Source: Planotetraspora mira
GTDB taxonomy: Bacteria; Actinomycetota; Actinomycetes; Streptosporangiales; Streptosporangiaceae
Length of the DNA stretch: 64,000 nt
Assembly (NCBI RefSeq): GCF_016863275.1
Contig: NZ_BOOO01000035.1
Location: 124,001 to 188,000, forward strand
Direction: 5' to 3'
Made by a program: the position numbers and the translations under genes. Under the pieces are notes generated by a model. It ran no database searches, was not told the DNA's origin, and saw only the letters and a program-made list of their open reading frames with translations. Shown in pieces: positions 17,821 through 25,600 of this stretch; position 1 is the first letter of the stretch, and each line of letters opens with the position of its first letter.

Positions 17821-19134
17821 TCAGAGCTCGCCCCTCTGAGTCGCCGCACCGGACCGCGTTCGAACCATTTCCGGGGCGGGCCGGCCGCGCATGCCGAACA
17901 GGAACCGGGTCGGGCGCGTGCGGCGCACCAGCAGGTCGTACGCGACGACGGTCAGGATGAGTGAGGCTCCGACGATCGCGAGGTACTTGACCCCGATGGG
18001 CGCGTCCCAGCGGACCACGCCGTACGCGACGGCGACGACGATCGGCTGGTGGAGGATGTACAGCGGCAACACCGCGGCGGCCAGGTAACCGTACAGCCGC
18101 TTCCCCACACCGCTCCGCGAACCAGAGCCGGTGTCCGGCGCGGCCTCGGAGCCGGCCCGCCGTGCAGACCGGCGGCGGTCGAGGAGGCCGAGGATCGCGA
18201 CCAGGCAGCACCATCCCGCCGCGCCGTACAGGACGCGGACGCCGATCGCGAACGCGGTCATGTCGGTGAAGGGGTCCGCGCCCGGGTTGCCCGCCACGAT
18301 CAGGAAGCCCGGCATGCCGATCGCGAGCAGGGCGAGGGCGCACCCCAGGGCGATGATCGCGTCGCGGCGCATCGCCGTACGGAACCTCTCGTCCGAGGCG
18401 AGAACGAAGCCGTACAGGAAGAACAGCAGGTAGGCCCAGCGACTCCAGCCGGCGAACGCCTCCTCCATGCCGTGGAGGGCGGTGATCAGCGCGATCGGCA
18501 CGGCCGGCAGCAGCACCACGGCGCCGCGCCGCCGTGCCGTCACCGCGAGACGTTCGCGGATCCGGCGGCCGAGGTCGCGGGGAAGCCGGTGGGCCAGCAG
18601 GAGCAGCAGGGCCAGCAGGAGCGCGTAGGCGAGCAGCATCACGACGAACCACAGGTGCCCGGACTCGAAATGCTCGCCCTGGAGGATGAAGGGGAACTCG
18701 GACAGATCGAGGCGGACGGACAGGAAGCGCGGCAGGAATTCCAGGTAGGACTCGTGGTAGGCGGGGTCGGCCCGCAGCCGGATCCACGGAGCCACCGGCA
18801 GCAGCGCCAGCGTCGCGAAGACGAGGGGCACGCCGAGCCGGAGCAGCCGTTCCACGGCGAATCCGCCGGCGCCGCGGCGGCGCAGCGAGAACCACGAGCC
18901 GAGGCCGGCGATGAGGAACAACGCCGGCATCGCCCACACCACGCAGAAACCGGCCACGATCGTGGTCGCGTCGGTCGTCTCCGCGTTCTTCACGTAGAAG
19001 TCGTCGCGGGAGTCGAAGACCAGCCCGGAATGGAAGAACACCAGGCCGACCACGACCAGCGCTCGGATCGCGTCCAGTTCGGGCCGTCGCTCGGGCCTGG
19101 TCGCCTGTGATGGATCGATGGGCGTTGCCGTCAT
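17821..19134 (-). CDS. acyltransferase family 3 membrane protein
   Basis: The 437-residue protein has about ten to twelve hydrophobic helices. The family-3 features include RPELDAIRALVVVGLVFFHSG near the N terminus (the helix-1 His region), ALFLIAGLGSWFSLRRRG, and a C-terminal VLPLYILHQPIVV. Members transfer acyl groups to sugars, lipids or antibiotics at the membrane. ATG at 19134 is chosen because GGAGG precedes it; the open frame extends 26 codons further without homology. It is convergent with the sigma-factor pair and shares the terminator at 17739. The M48 peptidase lies upstream on the same strand. Confidence 0.88.
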   Translation of the reverse strand: MTATPIDPSQATRPERRPELDAIRALVVVGLVFFHSGLVFDSRDDFYVKNAETTDATTIVAGFCVVWAMPALFLIAGLGSWFSLRRRGAGGFAVERLLRLGVPLVFATLALLPVAPWIRLRADPAYHESYLEFLPRFLSVRLDLSEFPFILQGEHFESGHLWFVVMLLAYALLLALLLLLAHRLPRDLGRRIRERLAVTARRRGAVVLLPAVPIALITALHGMEEAFAGWSRWAYLLFFLYGFVLASDERFRTAMRRDAIIALGCALALLAIGMPGFLIVAGNPGADPFTDMTAFAIGVRVLYGAAGWCCLVAILGLLDRRRSARRAGSEAAPDTGSGSRSGVGKRLYGYLAAAVLPLYILHQPIVVAVAYGVVRWDAPIGVKYLAIVGASLILTVVAYDLLVRRTRPTRFLFGMRGRPAPEMVRTRSGAATQRGEL

Positions 19135-19240
19135 CGCCGCCTCCGCCGCCGTCCGTGACAGGCCCCAGTCTGTGGTCTCCCGGCGCCCGCGCCAAGGGGG
19201 ATTTTCGATCAAGTCACAGGGTGGGCGCAGGCGGGCCGCA

Positions 19241-20563
19241 CTAACCGGTGGTGATGATCACGCGGGCGGCGCGGGCGCGGACCTTGGTGAGTTCGCTCTC
19301 TATGGCGTCCATCTCCGGCTCCGTCACGGTGACCGCCGCCGGCCGGGCTTCACGTGTCGCGACCAGTCGGGCCCGCAGATGAGTGGGCGGATGAGCCGTG
19401 TCCACGGAGGTCATGTGCAGAGCCGACAAACAGAAGCGCCGCACCCGTTCGGTCTCTGGGATCGAGGCGATGTACTCCCGCAACTCCTGCCACAGCGCGA
19501 GGTCGTCCGCCTCCCTGGAGTCGGCGGAGACGGACCGCTTGTTCCGATGGGCGGCCGCCTGGCGCTGGAGCGACGTCTCCACGCTCTGTCCGAGCATCGT
19601 GGTGTCCATCGCGGATCGTGCCGCCGCCGGCGAGGCCACGCGTACGGAGAGATCGTCCGCCTGGTACTCGGCGCGCTGGCCGTCGCGCAGGGTGAAACGG
19701 TGCAGCAGCGACAGGGCCAGGGCCGCGATCAGGTGGGGAACGATCAGCAGCACGGTGAAGACGACGTCGGCGATGGGGTTGGACGTTTCGGATCCACGCG
19801 AAGCCGAGCTTGGCCGGGTGAGCACGTACCAGCGGATCAGCGCCTCAGAGGCCGACCCGAGCCACAGACCGCGACGGGAATCGCCGTTGACGCCGTGTCC
19901 GAACTCGTGCCCGAGCACCGCGACGCGCGCCTGAGGAGTGAGCAACTCCCACAGGGCCAGACCGATGGTGAGGACGCTGCGTCTGCGCAGTCCGGCCCGG
20001 CCGTAGGAGGCGTTGAACTCCGGAGTGACCCGGATCAGGTCGACGGGACGCCCCCCGAGTTCCGCGGCGACCCGGTCTGCCAGGCCGTAGAGGTGGGGTG
20101 CCTCGGCGCGGGTCAACGACCATTCGTCGTGCGGGAACCGGCCCAGGCGCGGCCGGATGAGAAAGGCGACGGCGAGCCCCACCACGCCGATGAAGCGCGT
20201 CACGAGGTTTCCGGTGACCAGGAGCCAGCCGGAGCCTGCCGTCAGGGCGACGGTGATGAGGTGGACCAACCCGGCGATGCTCATCGCCGCGAACCACGCC
20301 CCGCCCCGCCCGGGTCGCATGCTCGTTCCGCCGGAGACCTCCGCGAACAGGCGCTCGACCACCGCGCGATCGGCCGCGCGTCGTGCCTCCTGCCGCCGGG
20401 CCTTGCGCCCGGTCGTGGAGGAGGTCTCCGCCGTGGGATCGACGTTCCAATCGCATGCGGAACACCAGGAGGAGAACCGTGGATCGGCGGCGACGGGGGC
20501 CGAGCAGGAGGGGCACAGACCATCGGCTGTGGCGGTGGGGGCCGACATCATGGGAGAGATCAT
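19241..20563 (-). CDS. M48-family zinc metallopeptidase with N-terminal zinc ribbon
   Basis: The 440-residue membrane protein opens with a zinc ribbon (CPSC...CSAC, about 17-37) and has membrane helices near 90-140. It carries the catalytic VLGHEFGHGVNGDS motif (HExxH), with a later AEYQADDLS giving the third zinc ligand Glu. Further hydrophobic segments lie between these motifs. This matches HtpX/M48-type membrane peptidases, which handle misfolded membrane proteins, fused to a ribbon domain as is seen in actinomycetes. ATG at 20563 is used; MMSAP at 20551 is possible. The gene stands between the acyltransferase and PPOX genes on the same strand. Confidence 0.88.
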   Translation of the reverse strand: MISPMMSAPTATADGLCPSCSAPVAADPRFSSWCSACDWNVDPTAETSSTTGRKARRQEARRAADRAVVERLFAEVSGGTSMRPGRGGAWFAAMSIAGLVHLITVALTAGSGWLLVTGNLVTRFIGVVGLAVAFLIRPRLGRFPHDEWSLTRAEAPHLYGLADRVAAELGGRPVDLIRVTPEFNASYGRAGLRRRSVLTIGLALWELLTPQARVAVLGHEFGHGVNGDSRRGLWLGSASEALIRWYVLTRPSSASRGSETSNPIADVVFTVLLIVPHLIAALALSLLHRFTLRDGQRAEYQADDLSVRVASPAAARSAMDTTMLGQSVETSLQRQAAAHRNKRSVSADSREADDLALWQELREYIASIPETERVRRFCLSALHMTSVDTAHPPTHLRARLVATREARPAAVTVTEPEMDAIESELTKVRARAARVIITTG

Positions 20564-20732
20564 GCCGTACCTGGATGTCTCGGTCGTAGCCCCGTGACCA
20601 AGTGCAGGCGGGGACGCAGAGGGAAACGTCCCCGCGCGCGGCGGGTCAGGTCATGTCCCCTGGCAAGGGAGCGGTGAAGGCGTGGGTGCCCGAGCCGACC
20701 TCGACAGGTGTGCCCTCGGGGAGGTCCACCGG

Positions 20733-21125
20733 TCAGCGCATGCCGACGACCCTCTCGGGCTCGATGACGAAGATCACCCGCACCTGGTCGCGGCCTCCGT
20801 ACCAGGGGTAGGGCTTGCCGAGGTACTTCTTGGCGAGCGCGTCGATGTGCTCCGCCGCGCCGTCGGTGGTGACCTCGAGGACACGGCCGCGCACCTGGAA
20901 GTAGCGCGTGGGGTCGGCCGGGTCGGAGACGGTCAGGGCCACCCGTGGGTCCCGCTCGATGTTCCGCGTCTTCACATGTGTCTGCACGCTGTTGATGAGC
21001 ACGTGCTCGCCGTCGGTGTCGACCCACGTCTGGGTCAGCTGCGGTGAGCCGTCGGCCATCGACGTGGCGAGATAGCAGAGGCTCGGCCTGCGCAGCAGTT
21101 CGAGCAGTTCTTCGCTGAGTTTCAC
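20733..21125 (-). CDS. F420/FMN-type PPOX-class oxidoreductase
   Basis: This 130-residue split-barrel protein carries CYLATSMADGSPQLTQTWVDTDG at its N terminus. NSVQTHVKTRNIERDPRVALTV follows, then YFQVRGRVLEVTTDGAAEHIDALAKKYLG, the pattern of the FDOR-B group of the PNPOx-like superfamily. Actinomycete members often reduce or bind F420 or haem-like cofactors. The start is GTG at 21125 with no clear ribosome site. The upstream side carries remnants rather than a partner gene. Confidence 0.85.
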   Translation of the reverse strand: MKLSEELLELLRRPSLCYLATSMADGSPQLTQTWVDTDGEHVLINSVQTHVKTRNIERDPRVALTVSDPADPTRYFQVRGRVLEVTTDGAAEHIDALAKKYLGKPYPWYGGRDQVRVIFVIEPERVVGMR

Positions 21126-21195
21126 GGCACAGTTCTACGGCATCAGCCTGGACGGGCGGAATCGAGATCCAGGTGTGTCGCTCAGGGCTCGAGGA

Positions 21196-21345
21196 GCCTC
21201 TAAGCGCGTCGAGTCGCTCGCGCCAGTAGGCCTTCAGCCGCGCGGCGGTCTCGGCGTCGGGCAGCCCCTCGTGCGCAAGCGCCACCTGGGCTTGATCGCT
21301 CGCCCTGAAATTCGGTGGCGGGGCCCAGCGGTGTTGCTTAGCCTC
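21196..21345 (-). pseudogene. remnant of an AHSA1/SRPBCC-family gene
   Basis: On the minus strand the frame from 21345 (directly after a stop at 21346-21348) reads into VALAHEGLPDAETAARLKAY and then WRERLDALR. This is the C-terminal strand and long helix of AHSA1-like SRPBCC proteins, where the usual wording is HxGLPDEEAxxxHxxGWxxxLxxL. The rest of the roughly 140-residue domain is missing and the frame runs on without its own stop. I read it as a decayed 3' end, not a functional gene. Confidence 0.45.
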
Positions 21346-21375
21346 CTACATGTCCGACTCGTCAGGGAGGCCGAC

Positions 21376-21441
21376 ATGATGTGCATGGTCGTCAGCGAGG
21401 TAGCCGTCACCGCTACGACGCGGGAGCCGATCGCGGTCTGA
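21376..21441 (+). CDS. 21-residue upstream reading frame (possible leader peptide)
   Basis: ATG at 21376 is preceded by GGGAGG at optimal spacing and opens a 21-codon frame (MMCMVVSEVAVTATTREPIAV). It ends 148 bases before the phosphotransferase start. A 10-bp hairpin lies between the two. The arrangement resembles translation-sensing leaders of inducible resistance genes, but no pause motif or alternative pairing could be shown by eye. It may equally be chance. Confidence 0.35.
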   Translation: MMCMVVSEVAVTATTREPIAV

Positions 21442-21507
21442 TTCGTCCTCTGTCGGCGCCGGTAGTGACCGGCGTAGGACGTCACTTCTCGCTTCGTAGC
21501 GGTCTGC

Positions 21508-21530
21508 CTGCCGCGGATGTTCCGCGGCAG
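21508..21530 (+). terminator. hairpin upstream of the phosphotransferase
   Basis: CTGCCGCGGA (21508-21517) pairs perfectly with TCCGCGGCAG (21521-21530) around a TGT loop. It sits between the 21-codon frame and the phosphotransferase ribosome site, with no T-run. It could act as an attenuator or just be secondary structure. Confidence 0.4.
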
Positions 21531-21589
21531 CCACCGGCGCCGTTCCGTGGTGCCGGTGTCATCACACCGTGCTGACACGAGGAGAAATC

Positions 21590-22390
21590 GTGGATTCCCC
21601 ATCGTCCTTCGAGCCCCTGACGGCGGCCGAAGGCGGACCAAGCCATGTCATCCGTACGGGCAGGACCGTCAGGCGTCCCGCCCGGCCCTGGACCGGCACC
21701 GTTCACGCGCTGCTGCGCCATCTGGAGGACGCCGGATTCACCGGCTCCCCACGGGTGGTGGGCGACGGCGTGGACGCCGACGGCAACGAGGTCCTCACCT
21801 ACATCGAGGGCGACATCATCCATCCGCGCGCGTGGTCGGATGAGGGTGTCGAACAGGTAGGCGCCTTGCTGCGCGAGTTGCACATCGCCACCGCCGGCTT
21901 CCGGCCCCCGCCGGACACCGTGTGGCAACCCTGGTGGATGCATCACGGCGGCCCCGACTCGGTCATCGGACACTGCGACGCCGGGCCGTGGCACACCGTG
22001 GTCCGCGACGGCCGGCCCGTGGCGTTCATCGACTGGACCCTCGCCGGGCCGGTCGACCGTCTGGACGAGGTCGTCGCCTCCGCCTGGTGGCACGCGCAAC
22101 TGCACGGCGACGCCGTCGCGGAGCGCAACGACCTGCCTGACGCGGCCACTCGCGCCCGGCAGTTGAGGTTGTTCCTCGACGGCTACGAACTGCCCGCCGC
22201 GGATCGGGACGGGCTCGTCGACCGGATGATCGAGTTCGCCATCCGGGACTGCGCCGCCGAGGCGGCCGACGCCGGGATCACTCCCGACTCGGCCGACCCG
22301 GGCACGGCGTGGGCGCTGGCCTGGCGGGCCGACGCCGCCGGGTGGATGATCCGCAACAGGGCCCTGCTGGAAGAGGCCATCCGGGTGTAG
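21590..22390 (+). CDS. aminoglycoside phosphotransferase-like protein
   Basis: The 266-residue protein follows the APH fold. It has an N-terminal ATP-binding lobe and a catalytic loop, VIGHCDAGPWHTVVRDGRP, followed by AFIDWTLAGP, where IDW supplies the metal-binding Asp in place of DFG. In standard APH enzymes the loop reads HGDxxxxN; here Gly is Cys and the metal-binding Asn is His. GTG at 21590 has GAGGAGAAATC just upstream. Many such proteins phosphorylate small molecules other than antibiotics. The gene lies between two gene remnants, suggesting a rearranged site. Confidence 0.82.
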   Translation: MDSPSSFEPLTAAEGGPSHVIRTGRTVRRPARPWTGTVHALLRHLEDAGFTGSPRVVGDGVDADGNEVLTYIEGDIIHPRAWSDEGVEQVGALLRELHIATAGFRPPPDTVWQPWWMHHGGPDSVIGHCDAGPWHTVVRDGRPVAFIDWTLAGPVDRLDEVVASAWWHAQLHGDAVAERNDLPDAATRARQLRLFLDGYELPAADRDGLVDRMIEFAIRDCAAEAADAGITPDSADPGTAWALAWRADAAGWMIRNRALLEEAIRV

Positions 22391-22502
22391 CCCGTGGCCG
22401 GGACCGGGGCCGTCGTATTCGCGCCGGCGGCCCCGGTGTCTCATCGTCTCGTCCCGCCCGCCGTGCCCGGGCGCTTGACGGCCTGACCGACGACGACGAC
22501 CC

Positions 22503-22637
22503 GTCGTCGGAGCCGTCCGCAACTTCGGGCCGACGTCCTGGCAGGTGGCCGACGTGGCATCGGGACGGATCGACGCCTTCTGGCAGTACGGCCGCGACGG
22601 CGGCAATGTGCTGGCCGCCGGGCCTGCGGCGGCCTAA
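22503..22637 (+). pseudogene. remnant of an inositol monophosphatase-family gene
   Basis: The frame 22503-22637 encodes VRNFGPTSWQVADVASGRI and then DAFWQYGRDGGNVLAAG before a TAA stop. This is the C-terminal RxxGxxxxxLxxVAxGRxDAFWEYG region of inositol monophosphatases. The catalytic N-terminal two-thirds is absent, and a stop lies in frame just upstream (22476-22478). The TAA overlaps the stop of the convergent HxlR gene. The fragment is too short to be active. Confidence 0.6.
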
Positions 22638-23104
22638 CGGCCGGCTGGGGGCATCATCACTTCGAGGTCCTGCCGGTTCACGGCGCGGCCGCAGTGATGG
22701 CAGACGTGGTCGACCTCCAGTCGGTGCCCGCAGTCGTGCCGGAGGACCAGCGCGGGCTTCTCGACGGCCCACTTGTCGCCCCACTCCCTCAGCGCGAGCA
22801 GCACGGGAAGCAGTTCCCGGCCGGCTTGTGTGAGGTGGTACTCGAACCGCGGGGGGTGCTCGCTGTACTGCCGCCGCTCGACGACTCCGGCGGCTTCGAG
22901 CTTGCGCAGCCGGTCGGCGAGGATGTCGCGCGACACACCGGTGAAGCCGGCGATCTGCGCGAAGCGGTGCACGCCGTACCCCATCTCCCGGATCGCCAGC
23001 AGCGACCACCGTTCGCCCAGGATGTCGAGCGAGGCGGCGAGGGAGCAGGGCCTTACCTTGACCGGCTGGTCCGCCATGACGGACAGCCCAACGTTGTTCT
23101 CCAT
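22634..23104 (-). CDS. HxlR-family transcriptional regulator with C-terminal Cys/His motif
   Basis: This 156-residue protein has the HxlR core (SLDILGERWSLLAIREMGYGVHRF, SRDILADRLRKLEAAGVV, PPRFEYHLTQAGREL). Its C-terminal tail RHDCGHRLEVDHVCHHCG carries three Cys and several His that could bind zinc or a metal. GGGAGG precedes the ATG. It is divergent from the MFS exporter at 23199, with 94 bases between, which makes it the probable repressor of that exporter. Confidence 0.9.
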   Translation of the reverse strand: MENNVGLSVMADQPVKVRPCSLAASLDILGERWSLLAIREMGYGVHRFAQIAGFTGVSRDILADRLRKLEAAGVVERRQYSEHPPRFEYHLTQAGRELLPVLLALREWGDKWAVEKPALVLRHDCGHRLEVDHVCHHCGRAVNRQDLEVMMPPAGR

Positions 23105-23198
23105 AGGCCTCCCAGCCTAGTCGGTTGTCTTTCACTACACGCTACTGTTAGCGTCATCCGGTCGGTTGGAAGTCGCAACTCACTCGATCGGGAGACGT

Positions 23199-24698
23199 AT
23201 GTCCATCTCAGAACCGGCCGCCGCCGGACAGGCGGAGCGAGGCGCGTCGGATAGGTCGGGCGCGCCGGGTGCGTCGGGCGTGATGGGTGCGTCGGGTGCG
23301 CCGGACCCGTCCACGGCCGGACGGCGTGCGCTTTGGGTGCTGATCCTCGGGAGTCTCGGCGCCTTCGTGGTGTTCCTCGACACCACGATCGTCAACATCG
23401 CCTTCGAGACGATCAGCCGGAGCTTCCACACCACGACCGACCACCTGGCCTGGGTGCTGAACGCCTACAGCCTGGTCTTCGCGGCGATGCTGATCCCGGC
23501 GGGACGGGTGGCCGACCGATACGGCAGGAAGCGGGTGTTCCTGATCGGGCTGGCCGGCTTCGCCGTGACGAGTGCGTTGTGCGGCGCGGCGCCGCAGACC
23601 GGGGTGCTGATCGCCGGACGGGCGCTGCAGGCGGTCTTCGCGGCTCTGATCGTGCCGACCTCGCTGGCCCTGATCCTTCCCGAGTTCCCGGCCGCGAGGC
23701 GCCACGTCGCGGTCGGCACGTGGGGGGCGATGGGAGCGGCGGCGGCCACCTGCGGTCCCACTCTCGGCGCCCTGCTCACCGAGTACGCCTCGTGGCGGTG
23801 GATCTTCCTGGTCAACGTCCCGATCTGCGCGGTGGTCGTCGTCTTCGGCGTGCGTCTGCTGCGGGAATCGCGCGACCAGCGCGCCGACGGACTCCCCGAC
23901 CCTCTCGGCGTCGTGCTGGTCGCCGCCATTCCCGCGCTGCTGAGCTTCGCCATCATCGAGGGGCCGGCCTGGGGCTGGTCGGACCCCTGGGTGATCGGTG
24001 GGTTGGTCCTTTCCGCGGTGCTGCTGCCCGCCTTCCTGTGGCGTTCGTCGGCCGCCGCTCAGCCGGTGATGGACCTCGACCTGTTCAGGGTCAGGCAGTT
24101 CCGCCTGGCCAACGCCGCCACCCTGCTGTTCTCGATCGCGTTCTACGGGCTGATGCTCGGCAACATCATCTTCCTGCAGACCGTGTGGCACTACTCGGTG
24201 CTGACGGCCGCGCTCGCGAGCACTCCCGGCCCCCTGGTGGTCACCCTGGTCGCCCGTCCCGCGAGCAGGCTGGCGGCCCGGATCGGGTACCGTCCCGTCC
24301 TGCTCGCGGGAGCCGCATGCTGGGCGGCCGGCTCGGTGGCCTACGCGCTCATGGTCGGCTCGGCGCCGCACTGGGCCACCCACTGGCTTCCCTGGAACCT
24401 GCTCGTCGGGCTCGGCATCGGCCTGACCCTCCCCGTCCAGTCCAGTGCCGCCGTCGAGTCGCTGCCACCGGCCCGCTACGCCATCGGCTCGGCCGTCTCA
24501 TCGAGCTTCAGGCAGTTGGGCGCCGTGCTCGGCATCAGCGTCTTCGTCGCTGTGCTGGGCACGCCTGCGCCGGGCACGGCACTGGAAGCCTTCCACCGCA
24601 CGTGGTGGGTCTTCGCGGCGGTCGGCCTGGCCAGTGGCGTCGTCCTGTTCGTGCCGCGCCTCCGCCGCGCCACGCCCACGGCGGCCGTCCCGAGCTGA
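23199..24698 (+). CDS. MFS multidrug exporter, DHA2 (14-helix) family
   Basis: The 499-residue transporter has an N-terminal acidic/Gly-rich cytoplasmic tail, then motif C/D1-type helices. VVFLDTTIVNIAFETIS is the family start, and LAWVLNAYSLVFAAMLIPAGRVADRYGRKRVF contains motif A, DRYGRKR. Length and helix count fit the 14-helix EmrB/QacA group of drug exporters. ATG at 23199 follows GGGAG. The divergent HxlR gene is the likely regulator. The stop codon lies inside an 18-base tandem repeat. Confidence 0.92.
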   Translation: MSISEPAAAGQAERGASDRSGAPGASGVMGASGAPDPSTAGRRALWVLILGSLGAFVVFLDTTIVNIAFETISRSFHTTTDHLAWVLNAYSLVFAAMLIPAGRVADRYGRKRVFLIGLAGFAVTSALCGAAPQTGVLIAGRALQAVFAALIVPTSLALILPEFPAARRHVAVGTWGAMGAAAATCGPTLGALLTEYASWRWIFLVNVPICAVVVVFGVRLLRESRDQRADGLPDPLGVVLVAAIPALLSFAIIEGPAWGWSDPWVIGGLVLSAVLLPAFLWRSSAAAQPVMDLDLFRVRQFRLANAATLLFSIAFYGLMLGNIIFLQTVWHYSVLTAALASTPGPLVVTLVARPASRLAARIGYRPVLLAGAACWAAGSVAYALMVGSAPHWATHWLPWNLLVGLGIGLTLPVQSSAAVESLPPARYAIGSAVSSSFRQLGAVLGISVFVAVLGTPAPGTALEAFHRTWWVFAAVGLASGVVLFVPRLRRATPTAAVPS

Positions 24699-24756
24699 GC
24701 GGCCATCTCGAGCTGAGCGGCCATCTCGCGCTGTGCGGCCGTCCCGCGCTCAGCGG
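24681..24756. repeat. 18-base tandem repeat across the exporter stop codon
   Basis: GAGCTGAGCGGCCATCTC is present twice exactly (24692-24709 and 24710-24727), followed by a diverged third copy (24728-24745) and partial flanking copies. The period is 18 bases. The TGA stop of the exporter (24696-24698) is in the first copy, and the repeat adds spare in-frame stop codons. Confidence 0.85.
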
Positions 24757-24766
24757 GGAGAGCAGG

Positions 24767-25600
24767 TCATGCCGGTGCGTCGAGGATCGGGATCAGCTGC
24801 TCCTCCTCGTAGGTCAGATGGCTTTCGAGCTCGTCGGTGAGCCGTTCGACCTGGGGGAGCACCAGAAGGGGATCCGAACCCTCGGCGGAGATGACCTCCC
24901 GCAACTCCTCGACGAGCGCGGCGATCGTCTGGTGCTCCCGGCGCAGCCGGTCCAGGGTCGGGGCGAGTTCGGGGCGGTTCTCGGCGAGGGCCGGGAACAC
25001 GCCGCGGTCCTCATGGATGTGGTGCTGATGCAGACCGTTGCAGACGGTCAGGCAGTTCACCCGGAGCTGGGCCCCCAGACCCGGGCCCGATTCGGCGATC
25101 TCCTTGCGGATCAGAGCGAGTTCCCGTCGGAACGCGTCGTGGATCATCTTGAGGGCCGCACCCCAGGACGCCGCTCGTGGTGGTCCGCTCGCGACCGCGC
25201 GGAGGGCGACCACGGGGATCACCCGCGTCGTCTTGGCCTGGTAGGCCGCCCACCCGGGGTCCGCCTCGACCGCGCGGGCGAAGGCGCGGTCTCGCTCGTC
25301 GCCCTCCAGGACGACGGCCTCCGCGTCGTAGGTGAACGGGCCGTCCTCGACCTGGACGCGGGGATGGGCGACCAGATTGTGGAACCAGTCCGGATGATTC
25401 GGCCCGCCGCCGGCCGAGGCGATGACCAGGACGCGTTCGCCGCCGTCGGGAAGGTAGCCGACCGGCGTCGTATGCGGAACGCCGGATCGTGCTCCGGTGG
25501 TGGTCAGCAGGAGCAGGCGGGCTCCTTCGAAGGGACCGCCGACCCGCCCGTCGTTGGCGCGGAACTCCTCGATGATCTGTCGATTGAAATCGTTCGGCAC
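24767..25600 (-). CDS. deazaflavin-dependent nitroreductase fused to a hemerythrin domain
   Basis: The 277-residue protein has two domains. Residues 1 to about 140 are a DDN-type deazaflavin (F420) nitroreductase/quinone reductase: LLLLTTTGARSGVPHTTPVG, then GGGPNHPDWFHNLVAHPRV, with the HPDWFHNL motif. Residues about 150-277 form a hemerythrin-like four-helix bundle with the expected ligand positions MIHDAF, HQHHIHEDRGVF, LRREHQTI and ESHLTYEEEQL. Hemerythrin domains bind oxygen or NO at a di-iron site. The start is GTG at 25600, with GGAG 11 bases upstream; the open frame continues upstream without homology. An 18-base palindrome lies 58 bases upstream. Confidence 0.85.
   Translation of the reverse strand: MPNDFNRQIIEEFRANDGRVGGPFEGARLLLLTTTGARSGVPHTTPVGYLPDGGERVLVIASAGGGPNHPDWFHNLVAHPRVQVEDGPFTYDAEAVVLEGDERDRAFARAVEADPGWAAYQAKTTRVIPVVALRAVASGPPRAASWGAALKMIHDAFRRELALIRKEIAESGPGLGAQLRVNCLTVCNGLHQHHIHEDRGVFPALAENRPELAPTLDRLRREHQTIAALVEELREVISAEGSDPLLVLPQVERLTDELESHLTYEEEQLIPILDAPA

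Noticed and set aside
21234-21641. 135-codon minus-strand frame over the leader region
   Set aside because: No homology, and it crosses the upstream frame and the hairpin of the phosphotransferase.
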